Below are positions 23,507 through 32,715 of a stretch of DNA of 64,000 nt, piece after piece (the stretch's first letter is position 1; each line of letters begins with the position of its first letter). The stretch spans positions 372,001 to 436,000 of the forward strand of contig NZ_MAYH01000023.1 in assembly GCF_001684975.1 (NCBI RefSeq), in the 5' to 3' direction. A program made the position numbers and the translations under genes. The notes under the pieces are model-generated. The model did no database searches, had not been told where the DNA came from, and worked only from the letters and a program-made list of their open reading frames with translations. The stretch comes from Chryseobacterium artocarpi (lineage in GTDB: Bacteria > Bacteroidota > Bacteroidia > Flavobacteriales > Weeksellaceae).

Positions 23507-25738
23507 ATGAAAAAACAATTATTAATGATGGGGATGCTGGTGTTATCTGGCGTTTCTTTTGCGCAAACAGACCGTCTATGGTCTAAAAGATCTGAGAAAA
23601 ATTCCTCGCCCATTCTTGAAAACATGAAAAGTATTGATAATCCAAGAGTTTTTCATCTGGATATTGATCGTTTAAAGAATTCATTGGCAAAAACGCCAAA
23701 AAGATTAACTGAAAAATCGGGAGTTACAATTTCTTTTCCAAACTCCAATGGAAAAATGGAAGCTTTCAAGGTAACTGAAAATTCAAATTTCACTCCTGAG
23801 CTGGCAGCCAGATACCCTGATATCAAATCTTACGTAGGACAAGGTGTAGAAGATCCTTCTTCGACTATTTACTTCAGTATTTCCTCTTTAGGGCTTTCTT
23901 CAATGGAAATTTATGGAGATAAATCTGCGGTCTTCATTGAACCTTACACCCAAGATCAGTCAACTTATGTAGTATATAAAAGATCTGACAGAAAAGATAA
24001 CTTAAACAAACTTGAATGTAAAGTTCTTGAAACAGCACAAAAAGACACTTCCGGTCTTATCAGTGCAAAGAATGCCAATGATGCTACTTTAAGAACATTC
24101 AGATTAGCGCTTGCCTGTACGGGAGAATATGCAGCGTTCTTTGGTGGTACTAAGGCACAGGCTTTAGCAGCAATGAACAATACACTTACCCGCGTAAACG
24201 GTATTTTTGAAAATGACTTTGCTGCAAGAATGGTCTTGATTCCCAATAATGATGTTATTGTCTATACCAATGCTTCAACAGACCCATTCTCTCCATCCGG
24301 ACAAATGAATAGATGGAATCTTGAGCTCATGAATGCTTTGAGTTCTACCATTGGTAATGAAAACTTTGACATCGGTCACTTGCTGGGTGCAACAGGAGGC
24401 GGTGGGGATGCAGGCTGTATCGGCTGTATATGCAGTGATGATATGGGAACCTACCTTAATATGGGAACTTATCCTGATAATTATAAAGGTGCCGGATATA
24501 CTTCTCCATCCAATGGAATTCCTTCAGGTGATACTTTTGATATCGATTTCGTAGCTCATGAAATGGGACATCAGTTCGGTGGAAATCACACATGGTCTTA
24601 TAGTACACAAACGGATTTACAGCCTGTAGAACCGGGCTCTGGATCTACTATTATGGGATATGCTGGTATTACCGGATATGATGTTCAGGCTCATTCAGAC
24701 CCTTTCTTTCATGCCCGAAGCATTGAACAGATTACCGATAATATTAAAACAAAAACATGTTCTGTAAACTCTCCTACCGGAAATTCAATTCCTACGGCGG
24801 ATGCGGGACAAGATTATACGATTCCTAAGGGTACTCCCTTTGTGCTTACAGGTTCCGGAACGGATGCTGACGGGGATTCACTTACTTATATCTGGGAACA
24901 GATGGATAGAGGAACGTCTTCTCAAACAGGAAGCAATTCTGCGGCTACTCCTACAAAAACTTTAGGACCAACTTTCAGATCATGGACACCTACAACATCT
25001 CCTGTAAGATACTTCCCACGAATGTCAACTGTGTTAGCCGGCTCAACCAAAACAATGGGAGCAGAAATAGACGTAGAAGCCTTATCTTTAGTATCAAGGA
25101 ACTTAAATTTCAGATTTACCGTTAGAGACAACAGATTAGGAGGAGCAGGAAATAATTCGGATGATGCAAAAATAACAGTAAATGCAGCAGCTGGTCCTTT
25201 CATTGTGACTTCACAAAGTGATGCCATCTCTTACACAGGAGGAAGCTCACAAACTGTGACGTGGAATGTTGCAGGAACCACAGCAAACAACATCAATGCT
25301 GCCAATGTAGATATTCTTTGGTCTACAGACAATGGAAATACGTGGACTACTCTATCAGCAGAAACTCCAAATGACGGTTCAGAATCTGTAACGATTCCAG
25401 ATACAGCAACTACTTCCGGAAGAATTATGGTAAAAGGAAGTAACCATATTTTCTTTAACGTGAATAAGGCAAATATATCTGTAACAGAATCAGGAAAACT
25501 ATCCACTGTAGAAACTGGTTTTACTAAGTCTACAGAAATAAAGCTGTACCCTAACCCTGTGAAAGACATTCTTAGGTTATCCAATACAAATTCCGAGGAT
25601 TACAAAATCTATGATATGTCAGGAAAACTGGTAATGTCAGGAAGCCTTCAGCAAGGAACAGCTGACGTAAGAATATTGGTAAAAGGAAATTATGTAATCC
25701 AGATTGGAAAATTCTCCAAGATATTCATCAAAGAATAA
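23507..25738 (+). CDS. Secreted reprolysin-like metzincin protease with T9SS domain (paralog)
   Basis: 743 residues. Signal peptide MKKQLLMMGMLVLSGVSFAQ, propeptide, and metzincin domain with HEMGHQFGGNH at residues 351-361 and a STIMGYAGI Met-turn. The C-terminus is a T9SS type A sorting domain (IKLYPNPVKDILRLS). It aligns with the upstream paralog along nearly its whole length, except that the FN3 and GEVED modules are missing. An extra DDMGTYLNMGTYPDNY insertion lies before the active site. TAGTTTTG at 23477-23484 is a -7 element; no TTG at standard spacing is seen. It is probably an extracellular protease with overlapping specificity. Confidence 0.92.
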   Translation: MKKQLLMMGMLVLSGVSFAQTDRLWSKRSEKNSSPILENMKSIDNPRVFHLDIDRLKNSLAKTPKRLTEKSGVTISFPNSNGKMEAFKVTENSNFTPELAARYPDIKSYVGQGVEDPSSTIYFSISSLGLSSMEIYGDKSAVFIEPYTQDQSTYVVYKRSDRKDNLNKLECKVLETAQKDTSGLISAKNANDATLRTFRLALACTGEYAAFFGGTKAQALAAMNNTLTRVNGIFENDFAARMVLIPNNDVIVYTNASTDPFSPSGQMNRWNLELMNALSSTIGNENFDIGHLLGATGGGGDAGCIGCICSDDMGTYLNMGTYPDNYKGAGYTSPSNGIPSGDTFDIDFVAHEMGHQFGGNHTWSYSTQTDLQPVEPGSGSTIMGYAGITGYDVQAHSDPFFHARSIEQITDNIKTKTCSVNSPTGNSIPTADAGQDYTIPKGTPFVLTGSGTDADGDSLTYIWEQMDRGTSSQTGSNSAATPTKTLGPTFRSWTPTTSPVRYFPRMSTVLAGSTKTMGAEIDVEALSLVSRNLNFRFTVRDNRLGGAGNNSDDAKITVNAAAGPFIVTSQSDAISYTGGSSQTVTWNVAGTTANNINAANVDILWSTDNGNTWTTLSAETPNDGSESVTIPDTATTSGRIMVKGSNHIFFNVNKANISVTESGKLSTVETGFTKSTEIKLYPNPVKDILRLSNTNSEDYKIYDMSGKLVMSGSLQQGTADVRILVKGNYVIQIGKFSKIFIKE

Positions 25739-25754
25739 ATCTATATTTACCATA

Positions 25755-25787
25755 AAAAAAGCTGCTCTTTAAAAGGGTAGCTTTTTT
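25755..25787 (+). terminator. Terminator of the second metzincin gene
   Basis: AAAAAAGCTGCTCTT and AAGGGTAGCTTTTTT form a stem with one mismatch, around TAA. Confidence 0.8.
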
Positions 25788-26193
25788 GATTTTAAATAAG
25801 TCGCATGATTTAAAATACAGCATATATGCTATTAAATATTTTAATACAAAACATTAATATTTATTCAATTAATTCTTAAATAATGTTTTATTATAAATAA
25901 TTTCACTAGTTATTGACTTTTTAATTAAATTTACCATTCAATACATTACTTTTAGTTGTACCGTACTCTAATTTGTATTTAAGGGAATTTTACCTGTGCT
26001 TTTCAGGCAATATACAGGTTTATTTCGTTGACAGAAATTGATTGGTTATACTTTAAAAGTTATTCTAAGTTACAAAGTGCAATTTTAGCCCTCTTTATAT
26101 TTAAATCATTTTTACAAAGCCATAACGGTAAAAGACACCTGCCATTCCCTGATAATACTTAATTAATTTTTTACATAATTTAAAATTTATTAT
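25788..26193. other. 406-bp AT-rich intergenic region before the TNT lipoprotein
   Basis: No ORF, RNA fold or clear Bacteroidota promoter consensus was recognised. It contains several poly-A/T stretches and a short direct repeat around CAGG (26001-26022). It is unusually long for this window and presumably holds the control region of the toxin-like gene. Confidence 0.4.
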
Positions 26194-26901
26194 ATGAAAC
26201 ATTTATTTAAGTACTTTTTTATTTTAACGATTGCCTCTTTTTCAATTGCCTGTAGCTCAGACAGAGATGAAGAAGTTGACAACAATCCTGTAAAAATTGT
26301 ATTCTACAAAAACGCAGATGAACTTGCTGCCACCTATGATACAGCCGGAACCGTAAGTGCCACCATCAGAAATCAGGCATACGATTTATACAAACAGGGA
26401 AAATGGAGCGAACTTGAAGCTCTTTTCAAAGCAAATAACCTGAACGGAGGCTGGCCACCGGCAAACGGAGGTTATAATATTGTAGATGATGTACCTTTTG
26501 TAGCGGGACAAAAATTCGACAGATACAGCGGGGCTATCGGAAGCTATGACGGAACGGGTGTTCCTACATTGGGAGGAAGCTTTACAAGTCCTATCATTAA
26601 CGGATATGTATATACCTTTACTCAAAGAGCATTAAATCAGCCGGAAAACAAATATGATTTCTATTACGAGATTGATGTGGTAAATAATGCACTCCCTTTC
26701 AAATCACAAACTGCGGATATTATCCCTTGGTTTAATATGGAAGGTAAAGGCAAACAAACTATGTGGAAAATTCCGATTGATATTGCAACAGGATATCAAA
26801 AAACATGGAATAAATTAGCCGAAGAAGGTTATGTAAAAATCACCATCAAAAAAAGTCCAAGCGGCAAATACCCTAATAGTGTAGGAACCGTTATTCAGTA
26901 A
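26194..26901 (+). CDS. Surface-type lipoprotein with a TNT (NAD+ glycohydrolase toxin)-like domain
   Basis: 235 residues. The lipobox SIAC puts the lipidated Cys at residue 20, and the following SSDRDEE is acidic, as in Bacteroidota lipoprotein-export signals to the cell surface. Residues about 85-218 match the TNT fold pattern: GGWPPANGG, GQKFDRYSG (Arg110), FTQRAL (Arg145), ALPF and IIPWFNMEGKGKQTMW (Gln188). In the mycobacterial toxin, Arg, His and Gln residues at such positions are needed for NAD+ hydrolysis; here the His position appears to be Tyr157/158, so activity is uncertain. It is followed after 12 nt by a Cys-rich gene that could be its immunity protein. Confidence 0.65.
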   Translation: MKHLFKYFFILTIASFSIACSSDRDEEVDNNPVKIVFYKNADELAATYDTAGTVSATIRNQAYDLYKQGKWSELEALFKANNLNGGWPPANGGYNIVDDVPFVAGQKFDRYSGAIGSYDGTGVPTLGGSFTSPIINGYVYTFTQRALNQPENKYDFYYEIDVVNNALPFKSQTADIIPWFNMEGKGKQTMWKIPIDIATGYQKTWNKLAEEGYVKITIKKSPSGKYPNSVGTVIQ

Positions 26902-26913
26902 AAATAAATTCAG

Positions 26914-27381
26914 ATGTATTCAATATCAAAAAAAATAAGCATTGGTAAAAAAGCAGCTCTAGCAAAAGACAGATTTGTCAATGATGAAGCAATTCCGGCT
27001 GCGATTACTCAATTTACATGCTGTAACTGTAATCATGAAAATACCATTAAAATATTTCCTTATCAATCAGGGTTTCCAATCATTCAGGTTTATCATGAAG
27101 ATAAAGTTTTACCTAAATCCGAATTATTAAAAAACGGAATGGTTGCAGAAACTTCACAAAGGATGATCCATTTGGGAGAGCTGACAGTAAATGATTTACC
27201 AACTCTATATTTCGGAACAGATTGCCCATCATGCCAGTCAAAATATATTTGCGTATTCAGTTACGGGGAAAGACAACCGGGATTAGAAATCTTACAAATC
27301 TCAGGAATCTGGGAGTATCAGGAACTGGAACAACTGAAATTGAACACATTACAAAACAAAGCTACAACTTTAGAGTTGTAG
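26914..27381 (+). CDS. Cys-rich cytoplasmic protein next to TNT lipoprotein (possible immunity protein)
   Basis: 155 residues, no signal peptide and no recognised family. Cysteines pair in two clusters, CCNC (36-39) and CPSC-x5-C (104-113), suggesting a zinc-ribbon-like site. It starts 12 nt after the TNT-domain gene and ends inside its own terminator hairpin, so the two form a clear two-gene unit. A cytoplasmic protein paired with an exported NAD+-hydrolase-like protein fits an immunity role, but this rests on gene order alone. A metal-dependent accessory factor is the alternative. Confidence 0.5.
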   Translation: MYSISKKISIGKKAALAKDRFVNDEAIPAAITQFTCCNCNHENTIKIFPYQSGFPIIQVYHEDKVLPKSELLKNGMVAETSQRMIHLGELTVNDLPTLYFGTDCPSCQSKYICVFSYGERQPGLEILQISGIWEYQELEQLKLNTLQNKATTLEL

Positions 27382-27389
27382 CTTTTTTA
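27358..27389 (+). terminator. Terminator overlapping the end of the Cys-rich gene
   Basis: AAAGCTACAACT pairs with AGTTGTAGCTTT around TTAG and is followed by T residues. The left arm and part of the right arm are the last codons (KATTLEL and the TAG stop) of the gene. Confidence 0.8.
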
Positions 27390-27531
27390 TAGTTTTAGTT
27401 TAAAGCTTATAACTTGTATTTTTAATCAAAGATTAGTACAAATAAATACATATAAATAATCAAGCTTATTTACCTCGGACATTTCACCATTAACGAATCG
27501 TTTTCTATCTTTGTCATAAATAAAAAAATTC

Positions 27532-27999
27532 ATGGATAAAATTGATAGTTTGAACCAAGTAGCAGAATTCCATACTACTTTCAAAGCCCCTATTCTAGAC
27601 ACCCCACAAATTCCTTCTCCTGAAAGATGCAACCTGAGAGTTGAACTTTTACAGGAAGAATTAAACGAACTTAAGCAGGCAATTGCAGATAACAATATCG
27701 TAGAAATTGCTGATGCTCTTTGTGATTTACAATATGTTTTGAGTGGTGCCGTTCTGGAATTCGGTCTTGGCAATAAATTTGTAGAACTATTCAACGAAGT
27801 TCAGCGTTCTAATATGTCTAAAGCATGTGACAATGAAGAGCAGGCTAATGAAACCGTTGAATTCTATAAAGAAAAGGAAGTAGAATCTTTTTATGAAAAG
27901 TCTGGTGAAAAGTTCAACGTTTACAGAAAAGCAGACCATAAAGTATTAAAAAACAAATACTACTCTCCTGCTGATCTAAAGTCAATTATTGAGAAATAA
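27532..27999 (+). CDS. MazG-like nucleoside triphosphate pyrophosphohydrolase
   Basis: 155 residues. LLQEELNELKQAI followed by EIADALCDLQYVL supplies the EExxE and ExxD metal-binding motifs of all-alpha NTP pyrophosphatases. The family hydrolyses (d)NTPs to monophosphates and pyrophosphate, often as nucleotide-pool house-cleaning. The substrate is not predictable here. The thioredoxin-like gene starts 3 nt after its stop, followed by DUF4230, suggesting one operon. Confidence 0.8.
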   Translation: MDKIDSLNQVAEFHTTFKAPILDTPQIPSPERCNLRVELLQEELNELKQAIADNNIVEIADALCDLQYVLSGAVLEFGLGNKFVELFNEVQRSNMSKACDNEEQANETVEFYKEKEVESFYEKSGEKFNVYRKADHKVLKNKYYSPADLKSIIEK

Positions 28000-28002
28000 A
28001 AT

Positions 28003-28566
28003 ATGAAAAAATTTATTACAAACCTTGTTGCCGTTTCAGGTCTATTTTTAGCGACCCAGCAGCTTAGCGCTCAAAAAGTAGTGGTAAACCGCGAAGTAAA
28101 TACAGAAAAAGACGGCAAAATGCTTTTGGGACATCAGCTGAAAGAGCAGTTCTTAAAGGCTCCCTATGCAGATTGGTATGTAAAAGAACACGATGAATAT
28201 GCTTTGGATCAAAAAGCAATCAGTGAACTGAAAAAAGAAAGACTTGGATCTTATGATATCATTGTTTTCATGGGAACCTGGTGTGAAGACAGCCACAGAG
28301 ATATTCCAAGATTAATGAAAATATTGGAAGAAGTAGGTTTTCCGGAAAGTAAGCTCACCATTATTGCGGTAAACCGTAAAAAAGAATCTCCAACAGGAGA
28401 TGAATCTCTATATAATGTACAGAAAGTACCTACCATTATCCTGAAAAGATATGGCAAAGAAGCCGGAAGAATTATAGAAATGCCTACTACCGGTTATATT
28501 GAAAGAGATATGGTTGAAATCCTGAAAAAGAATGATTCGTCTGTAATTAAAGATATTTTTAAATAG
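28003..28566 (+). CDS. Exported thioredoxin-like protein with CxxS motif
   Basis: 187 residues. Signal peptide MKKFITNLVAVSGLFLATQQLSAQ places it in the periplasm or membrane-attached. The thioredoxin-fold core is FMGTWCEDSHRDIPRLMKI, in which Cys94 is followed by Ser97 instead of a second Cys; cis-Pro lies in VQKVPTIIL. A CxxS protein can act as an isomerase or thiol carrier but not as a classical dithiol reductase. It lies in a tight cluster with the MazG-like gene (3 nt) and DUF4230 (3 nt). Confidence 0.8.
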   Translation: MKKFITNLVAVSGLFLATQQLSAQKVVVNREVNTEKDGKMLLGHQLKEQFLKAPYADWYVKEHDEYALDQKAISELKKERLGSYDIIVFMGTWCEDSHRDIPRLMKILEEVGFPESKLTIIAVNRKKESPTGDESLYNVQKVPTIILKRYGKEAGRIIEMPTTGYIERDMVEILKKNDSSVIKDIFK

Positions 28567-28569
28567 ATT

Positions 28570-29175
28570 TTGAGAAATTATAAAACAATTTTATCATTTG
28601 CAGCCGGTGCCGGAGTGATGGTACTGCTCTTTTTTGGTCTTAAATCCTGTCTTAACCTTGGAAAGAAAACGGAGAAATCAGATTATTATATTCTGACCAA
28701 CCAGATCTCCAAGATGAATAAGATGGTAGTGATAGAACAGAACAGTTCTACCATGCAGAAAACCAAAATGGGTTATGAATTTCTTGGAAAAGAAGTTTCA
28801 AGTAACAGTATCATTACCTATACCAAAACCAATGCTCAGGTTTCTTATGATCTTAATAAGATGAAGCTTGAAGTGGATTCCATCAATAAAAAGCTGATCA
28901 TTGCAGAACTTCCTGATGCAGATATAAGAATTACACCCAGTGTGGAAATTCAATCGCTGGATGATTCATTTTTTAATAGAATTTCTGAAAAAGACATTAA
29001 AAATGTAACTACAAAAGCGAAGGAAACTGCGGTTAAATCGATTGATCAGAATCAATTAAGAAGTGAAGGACGCAAACAATTAATGGAAAATCTTGATAAT
29101 ATTTTCGTTTTGGCAAAAGCTTTGAATTATACTATAGAAGATAAGACCGGAAAGATCGGTGTTCTTGGACTCTAA
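28570..29175 (+). CDS. DUF4230 membrane-anchored protein
   Basis: 201 residues with an N-terminal transmembrane helix (ILSFAAGAGVMVLLFFGL) and a soluble domain of the DUF4230 type. The frame opens right after the upstream stop, and the first usable start is TTG at 28570; the next ATG (28618) would cut the helix, so TTG is preferred. Function is unknown. It belongs to the run of MazG-like, thioredoxin-like and DUF4230 genes and is followed by a small Lys-rich ORF. Confidence 0.7.
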   Translation: MRNYKTILSFAAGAGVMVLLFFGLKSCLNLGKKTEKSDYYILTNQISKMNKMVVIEQNSSTMQKTKMGYEFLGKEVSSNSIITYTKTNAQVSYDLNKMKLEVDSINKKLIIAELPDADIRITPSVEIQSLDDSFFNRISEKDIKNVTTKAKETAVKSIDQNQLRSEGRKQLMENLDNIFVLAKALNYTIEDKTGKIGVLGL

Positions 29176-29187
29176 ATAATTCAGGCA

Positions 29188-29373
29188 ATGGACTCAAAAG
29201 GAAACAGCAAAAAGAAAGAATCTGCCAATACAGCAGAGACTAAAAAGCAGAATCAGGATTTCCAGAATATTCCTGCTTCATCGAAAAAGGTTAATCCCCC
29301 TGACATTGACAAAGAAGACATTCAAAAATCTTCTAAAAACAAATCAGGAAAAACGGATAATACAAAGGAATAA
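29188..29373 (+). CDS. Small Lys/Ser-rich hydrophilic protein
   Basis: 61 residues, very rich in Lys, Ser, Asn and Asp, predicted disordered and with no known domain. The ATG lies 12 nt after the DUF4230 stop, in the same direction and before the terminator, so it is probably the last gene of that unit. Function is not predictable; a spurious ORF remains possible. Confidence 0.5.
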   Translation: MDSKGNSKKKESANTAETKKQNQDFQNIPASSKKVNPPDIDKEDIQKSSKNKSGKTDNTKE

Positions 29374-29421
29374 GATAAACCAATGAAGGTTGATTTTAAT
29401 TTCAGTTTTAGAATAAAAAAC

Positions 29422-29458
29422 AAAAGGTTCTGTCTCTATATGAGGCGGAACCTTTTTA
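29422..29458 (+). terminator. Terminator of the MazG-DUF4230 unit
   Basis: AAAAGGTTC pairs with GAACCTTTT around a loop containing CTCTATATGAGG. It is nearly the same hairpin as at 29509-29542. Confidence 0.7.
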
Positions 29459-29508
29459 ATTCTATTTATTTAAAATTATTGTAAAGAAATATTACCGTTT
29501 AAAAAGTC

Positions 29509-29542
29509 GAAAGGCTCTGTATCATATGAAACAGAACCTTTC
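29509..29542 (-). terminator. leu operon terminator
   Basis: GAAAGGCTCTGT and ACAGAACCTTTC form a stem around ATCATATGAA, 32 nt beyond the leuB stop. It shares a long near-identical core with the preceding terminator. Confidence 0.65.
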
Positions 29543-29574
29543 TTCTAACTATCTATCTAAGTGAACTTTTTTAT

Positions 29575-30699
29575 TTATACAATGGTAGATTTACCGATTT
29601 TTACATTTTCAAAATTATAATATGATTTTTCAGAATATTTAATGTGATCCGCAATGAAGCTTCCCACTTCGCTTGTAGAATAATATTGTTTGCTGTTAAG
29701 ATCTATGGTAACATACTTATTTTCAATAGCATGCTCTACAGATTGTCTCAGTTTATTAGCGGCAGCATGAAGATTAAGATGATCCAGCATCATTGCTACA
29801 CTTAAAATGGAAGCTATCGGATTAGCAATGCCTTTTCCTTTCGCCTGTGGATAAGAACCGTGGATAGGCTCAAATAAAGCATTACTCTCTCCTACTGATG
29901 CAGACGGAAGCAAACCGATGGATCCACCAATTACACTTGCTTCATCAGAAATAATATCACCAAACATATTCTCTGTTAAAATAACATCAAACTGTTTCGG
30001 ATTGATAATCAGCTGCATCGCTGCATTATCTACAAACATATAATCCAATTGTACATCAGGATATTCAGAAGCAATTTCCTGACAGATTTTTCTCCATAGC
30101 CTTGAAGTATCCAGCACATTCGCTTTATCAATTAATGTCAGCTTTTTATTTCTTTTCTGCGCTTCCTGGAATGCCATATGAGCAATCGGAAGAATATCTT
30201 CTCTGCTGTATTTACAGATATCATAAGCGTAAGCCCCCTCAGGATCAGTAAATTTTTCACCGAAATAAATACCGCTTACCAATTCTCTGAAGATCTGAAT
30301 GTCTGCTCCTTCAACAATTTCTCTTTTCAATGGGCTTTTTTCAATCAGAGAGGCATATGTCTTTAACGGACGGATATTCGCAAATAATCCTAACTCTTTA
30401 CGAAGTTTCAATAATCCCTGTTCAGGGCGTACTTTTGCTTCCGGATTATTATCAAATGCAGGATCACCAATCGCTCCAAAAAGCACGGCATCAGATTCTT
30501 TACAAATTTTTAAAGTTTCATCTGGCAAAGGATTTCCTGTTTTAAAAATAGCTTCAGCACCGATCAATCCATAATCAAACTGAAATTTATACTGGAATGC
30601 TTCCGCAATTACATCTAATATTTTGATGCTTTCACTGATGATTTCGGGACCTATTCCATCTCCGGGAAGTACTGCGATTTTAAAATAATTGTTGCTCAT
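29575..30699 (-). CDS. leuB: 3-isopropylmalate dehydrogenase
   Basis: 374 residues. It oxidises and decarboxylates 3-isopropylmalate to 2-oxoisocaproate with NAD+, the last pathway-specific step of leucine synthesis. [12 protein letters not shown] at the N-terminus, [12 protein letters not shown] and [20 protein letters not shown] carry the nucleotide- and metal-binding residues. Length is typical (about 350-375). The start overlaps the end of leuD by 20 nt, so the two are translationally coupled. It is the last gene of leuA-leuC-leuD-leuB. Confidence 0.95.
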   Translation of the reverse strand: MSNNYFKIAVLPGDGIGPEIISESIKILDVIAEAFQYKFQFDYGLIGAEAIFKTGNPLPDETLKICKESDAVLFGAIGDPAFDNNPEAKVRPEQGLLKLRKELGLFANIRPLKTYASLIEKSPLKREIVEGADIQIFRELVSGIYFGEKFTDPEGAYAYDICKYSREDILPIAHMAFQEAQKRNKKLTLIDKANVLDTSRLWRKICQEIASEYPDVQLDYMFVDNAAMQLIINPKQFDVILTENMFGDIISDEASVIGGSIGLLPSASVGESNALFEPIHGSYPQAKGKGIANPIASILSVAMMLDHLNLHAAANKLRQSVEHAIENKYVTIDLNSKQYYSTSEVGSFIADHIKYSEKSYYNFENVKIGKSTIV

Positions 30700-31288
30700 T
30701 TGTTTTTTGTGTTTTTAGTTCAAAATTTGTGATCGCCTGTTTTTTGCTGATTAAAAAATCAATATCGTCATAGCCGTTTAATAGGCATATTTTTTTATAT
30801 GAATCAAGTTCGAAAGTTTCTGTAGTATCTTTAAAACTGATAGACTGCAATTCTACATCAATGGCAATTTCATTATCCGGATTTTCATTAATTCCTTCCA
30901 AAATCTCCTTTAAAAATTCTTCAGAGACTTTTACTGGAAGAAGTCCGTTATTGAGAGCATTTCCTTTAAAAATATCTGCGAAATAACTGGATATAATCAC
31001 CTTAAAACCATAATCTGTCAGCGCCCATGCCGCATGTTCACGGCTACTTCCACATCCGAAATTATTCCCTGCCACCAGAATTTCACCACTGAATTTTGAA
31101 TTGTTTAAGACAAAATCAGGATTGGGTTCATTGGTATGAATATTAAACCTCCAGTCTCTGAACAGATTTTCTCCAAAACCTTTCCTGTCTATACTTTTCA
31201 GGAATCTTGCCGGAATAATCTGGTCTGTATCTATATTTTCTGCAGGCAGAGGAACTGCACTGGATTTTATTATAACTAATTTTTGCAT
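30680..31288 (-). CDS. leuD: 3-isopropylmalate dehydratase small subunit
   Basis: 202 residues. With LeuC it isomerises 2-isopropylmalate to 3-isopropylmalate. [15 protein letters not shown] and [18 protein letters not shown] are the swivel-domain landmarks of the small subunit. The leuC stop is 10 nt upstream and leuB overlaps its 3' end by 20 nt. Confidence 0.95.
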   Translation of the reverse strand: MQKLVIIKSSAVPLPAENIDTDQIIPARFLKSIDRKGFGENLFRDWRFNIHTNEPNPDFVLNNSKFSGEILVAGNNFGCGSSREHAAWALTDYGFKVIISSYFADIFKGNALNNGLLPVKVSEEFLKEILEGINENPDNEIAIDVELQSISFKDTTETFELDSYKKICLLNGYDDIDFLISKKQAITNFELKTQKTNEQQLF

Positions 31289-31297
31289 GAATTCTTT

Positions 31298-32686
31298 TTA
31301 ATTTAAACTTTCAAAAGCAGAAATTCTACCTTCTATTGCGGCTTTTGCTGCTGTAAGCGGACTTGCCAGGATTGTTCTCGCTCCCTGCCCCTGTCTTCCT
31401 TCAAAGTTTCTGTTGGAAGTAGAAACACAATATTCTCCTTCAGGAATTTTATCATCATTCATCGCCAGACAAGCTGAACATCCGGGCTGGCGGATCTGAA
31501 ACCCCGCATCATTGAATATTTTATCCAAACCTTCTTCATAGATCTGCTTTACCACCTGCTGAGATCCGGGAACAATCAACGCTTTTACAGCTTCTGATTT
31601 ACTTTTTCCTTTGATATACTGAGCCGCAGAGCGGAAATCTTCAATTCTTGCATTGGTACAGCTTCCTATAAACACGTAGTTTACCTTAATGCTGGATGGC
31701 GCTTGTCCCGCTTCCAATCCCATATACTTTAATGCCTTTGCTTCCGATTCATTTTGTGGCGCAGGAATCGTTTCATGAATTGATATCCCCATACCAGGAT
31801 TAGTTCCGTAAGTAATCATTGGATAGATTTCTGAAGCATCAAAGCTTAATTCTTTATCAAAAACAGCACCTTCATCAGTTTTCAAGGTGTTCCAGTAAGC
31901 AACTTTTTCATCCCATTCTTCACCTTTTGGAGCAAACTTTCTACCCTGAACATATTCAAAAGTAACTTCATCAGGAGCAATCATTCCTCCTCTTGCTCCC
32001 ATTTCGATGCTCATATTACAAACGGTCATTCTTCCTTCCATCGACATTTCTTCGAAAACATTTCCGGCATATTCACAGAAATATCCTGTTCCGCCATCTG
32101 TTCCGATCTTTGAAATGATATACAGAATCACATCTTTAGGCTGAACATTTTCATTAAGCTTACCATTCACGGTAATTCTCATAGACTTTGGTTTGTTAAG
32201 CAACAAACACTGGCTGGCAAATACCTGAGCTACCTGACTGGTTCCAATTCCAAAAGCGATGGCTCCAAAAGCGCCATGCGTTGAAGTATGGCTATCACCA
32301 CAAACAATACTCATTCCCGGCTGGGTAATCCCCAATTCCGGAGCAATAATGTGAACGATTCCCTGGTACTGATGTCCCAATCCGAATAATTCTATATTAT
32401 TTTTCTGACAATTTTCCGTTAATTGCTGAACCTGATTTCTTGATAATTCATCACGGATAGGTTGTTCCTGATGAAGTGTGGGTACATTGTGATCAGCTGT
32501 TGCTACAATCTGCTCAGGTCTGAATATTTCAAGGTTTCTGGACTCAAGCTCTGCAAAAGCCTGTGGACTGGTAACTTCGTGAATCAGGTGTTTATCAATA
32601 TATACGATTTGTGGTCCGTCCGGAACCGTGTCTACAACATGAGCGTCCCAAACTTTATCAAAAAGTGTTTTTTTATCGTTGTTCAT
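31298..32686 (-). CDS. leuC: 3-isopropylmalate dehydratase large subunit
   Basis: 462 residues. It carries the aconitase-type [4Fe-4S] cluster that catalyses the isomerisation with LeuD. Cluster cysteines are visible in [16 protein letters not shown] and in [30 protein letters not shown] is the usual active-site segment. Length is typical of bacterial LeuC (about 465). It lies 29 nt downstream of leuA. Confidence 0.95.
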   Translation of the reverse strand: MNNDKKTLFDKVWDAHVVDTVPDGPQIVYIDKHLIHEVTSPQAFAELESRNLEIFRPEQIVATADHNVPTLHQEQPIRDELSRNQVQQLTENCQKNNIELFGLGHQYQGIVHIIAPELGITQPGMSIVCGDSHTSTHGAFGAIAFGIGTSQVAQVFASQCLLLNKPKSMRITVNGKLNENVQPKDVILYIISKIGTDGGTGYFCEYAGNVFEEMSMEGRMTVCNMSIEMGARGGMIAPDEVTFEYVQGRKFAPKGEEWDEKVAYWNTLKTDEGAVFDKELSFDASEIYPMITYGTNPGMGISIHETIPAPQNESEAKALKYMGLEAGQAPSSIKVNYVFIGSCTNARIEDFRSAAQYIKGKSKSEAVKALIVPGSQQVVKQIYEEGLDKIFNDAGFQIRQPGCSACLAMNDDKIPEGEYCVSTSNRNFEGRQGQGARTILASPLTAAKAAIEGRISAFESLN

Positions 32687-32715
32687 TTTTACTTTTACTT
32701 GAATTATATCAAACT

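Noticed and set aside
24922..25584. Leftward frames of 101 and 117 codons inside the second metzincin gene
   Set aside because: Antisense shadows; the rightward frame has signal peptide, active site and sorting domain.
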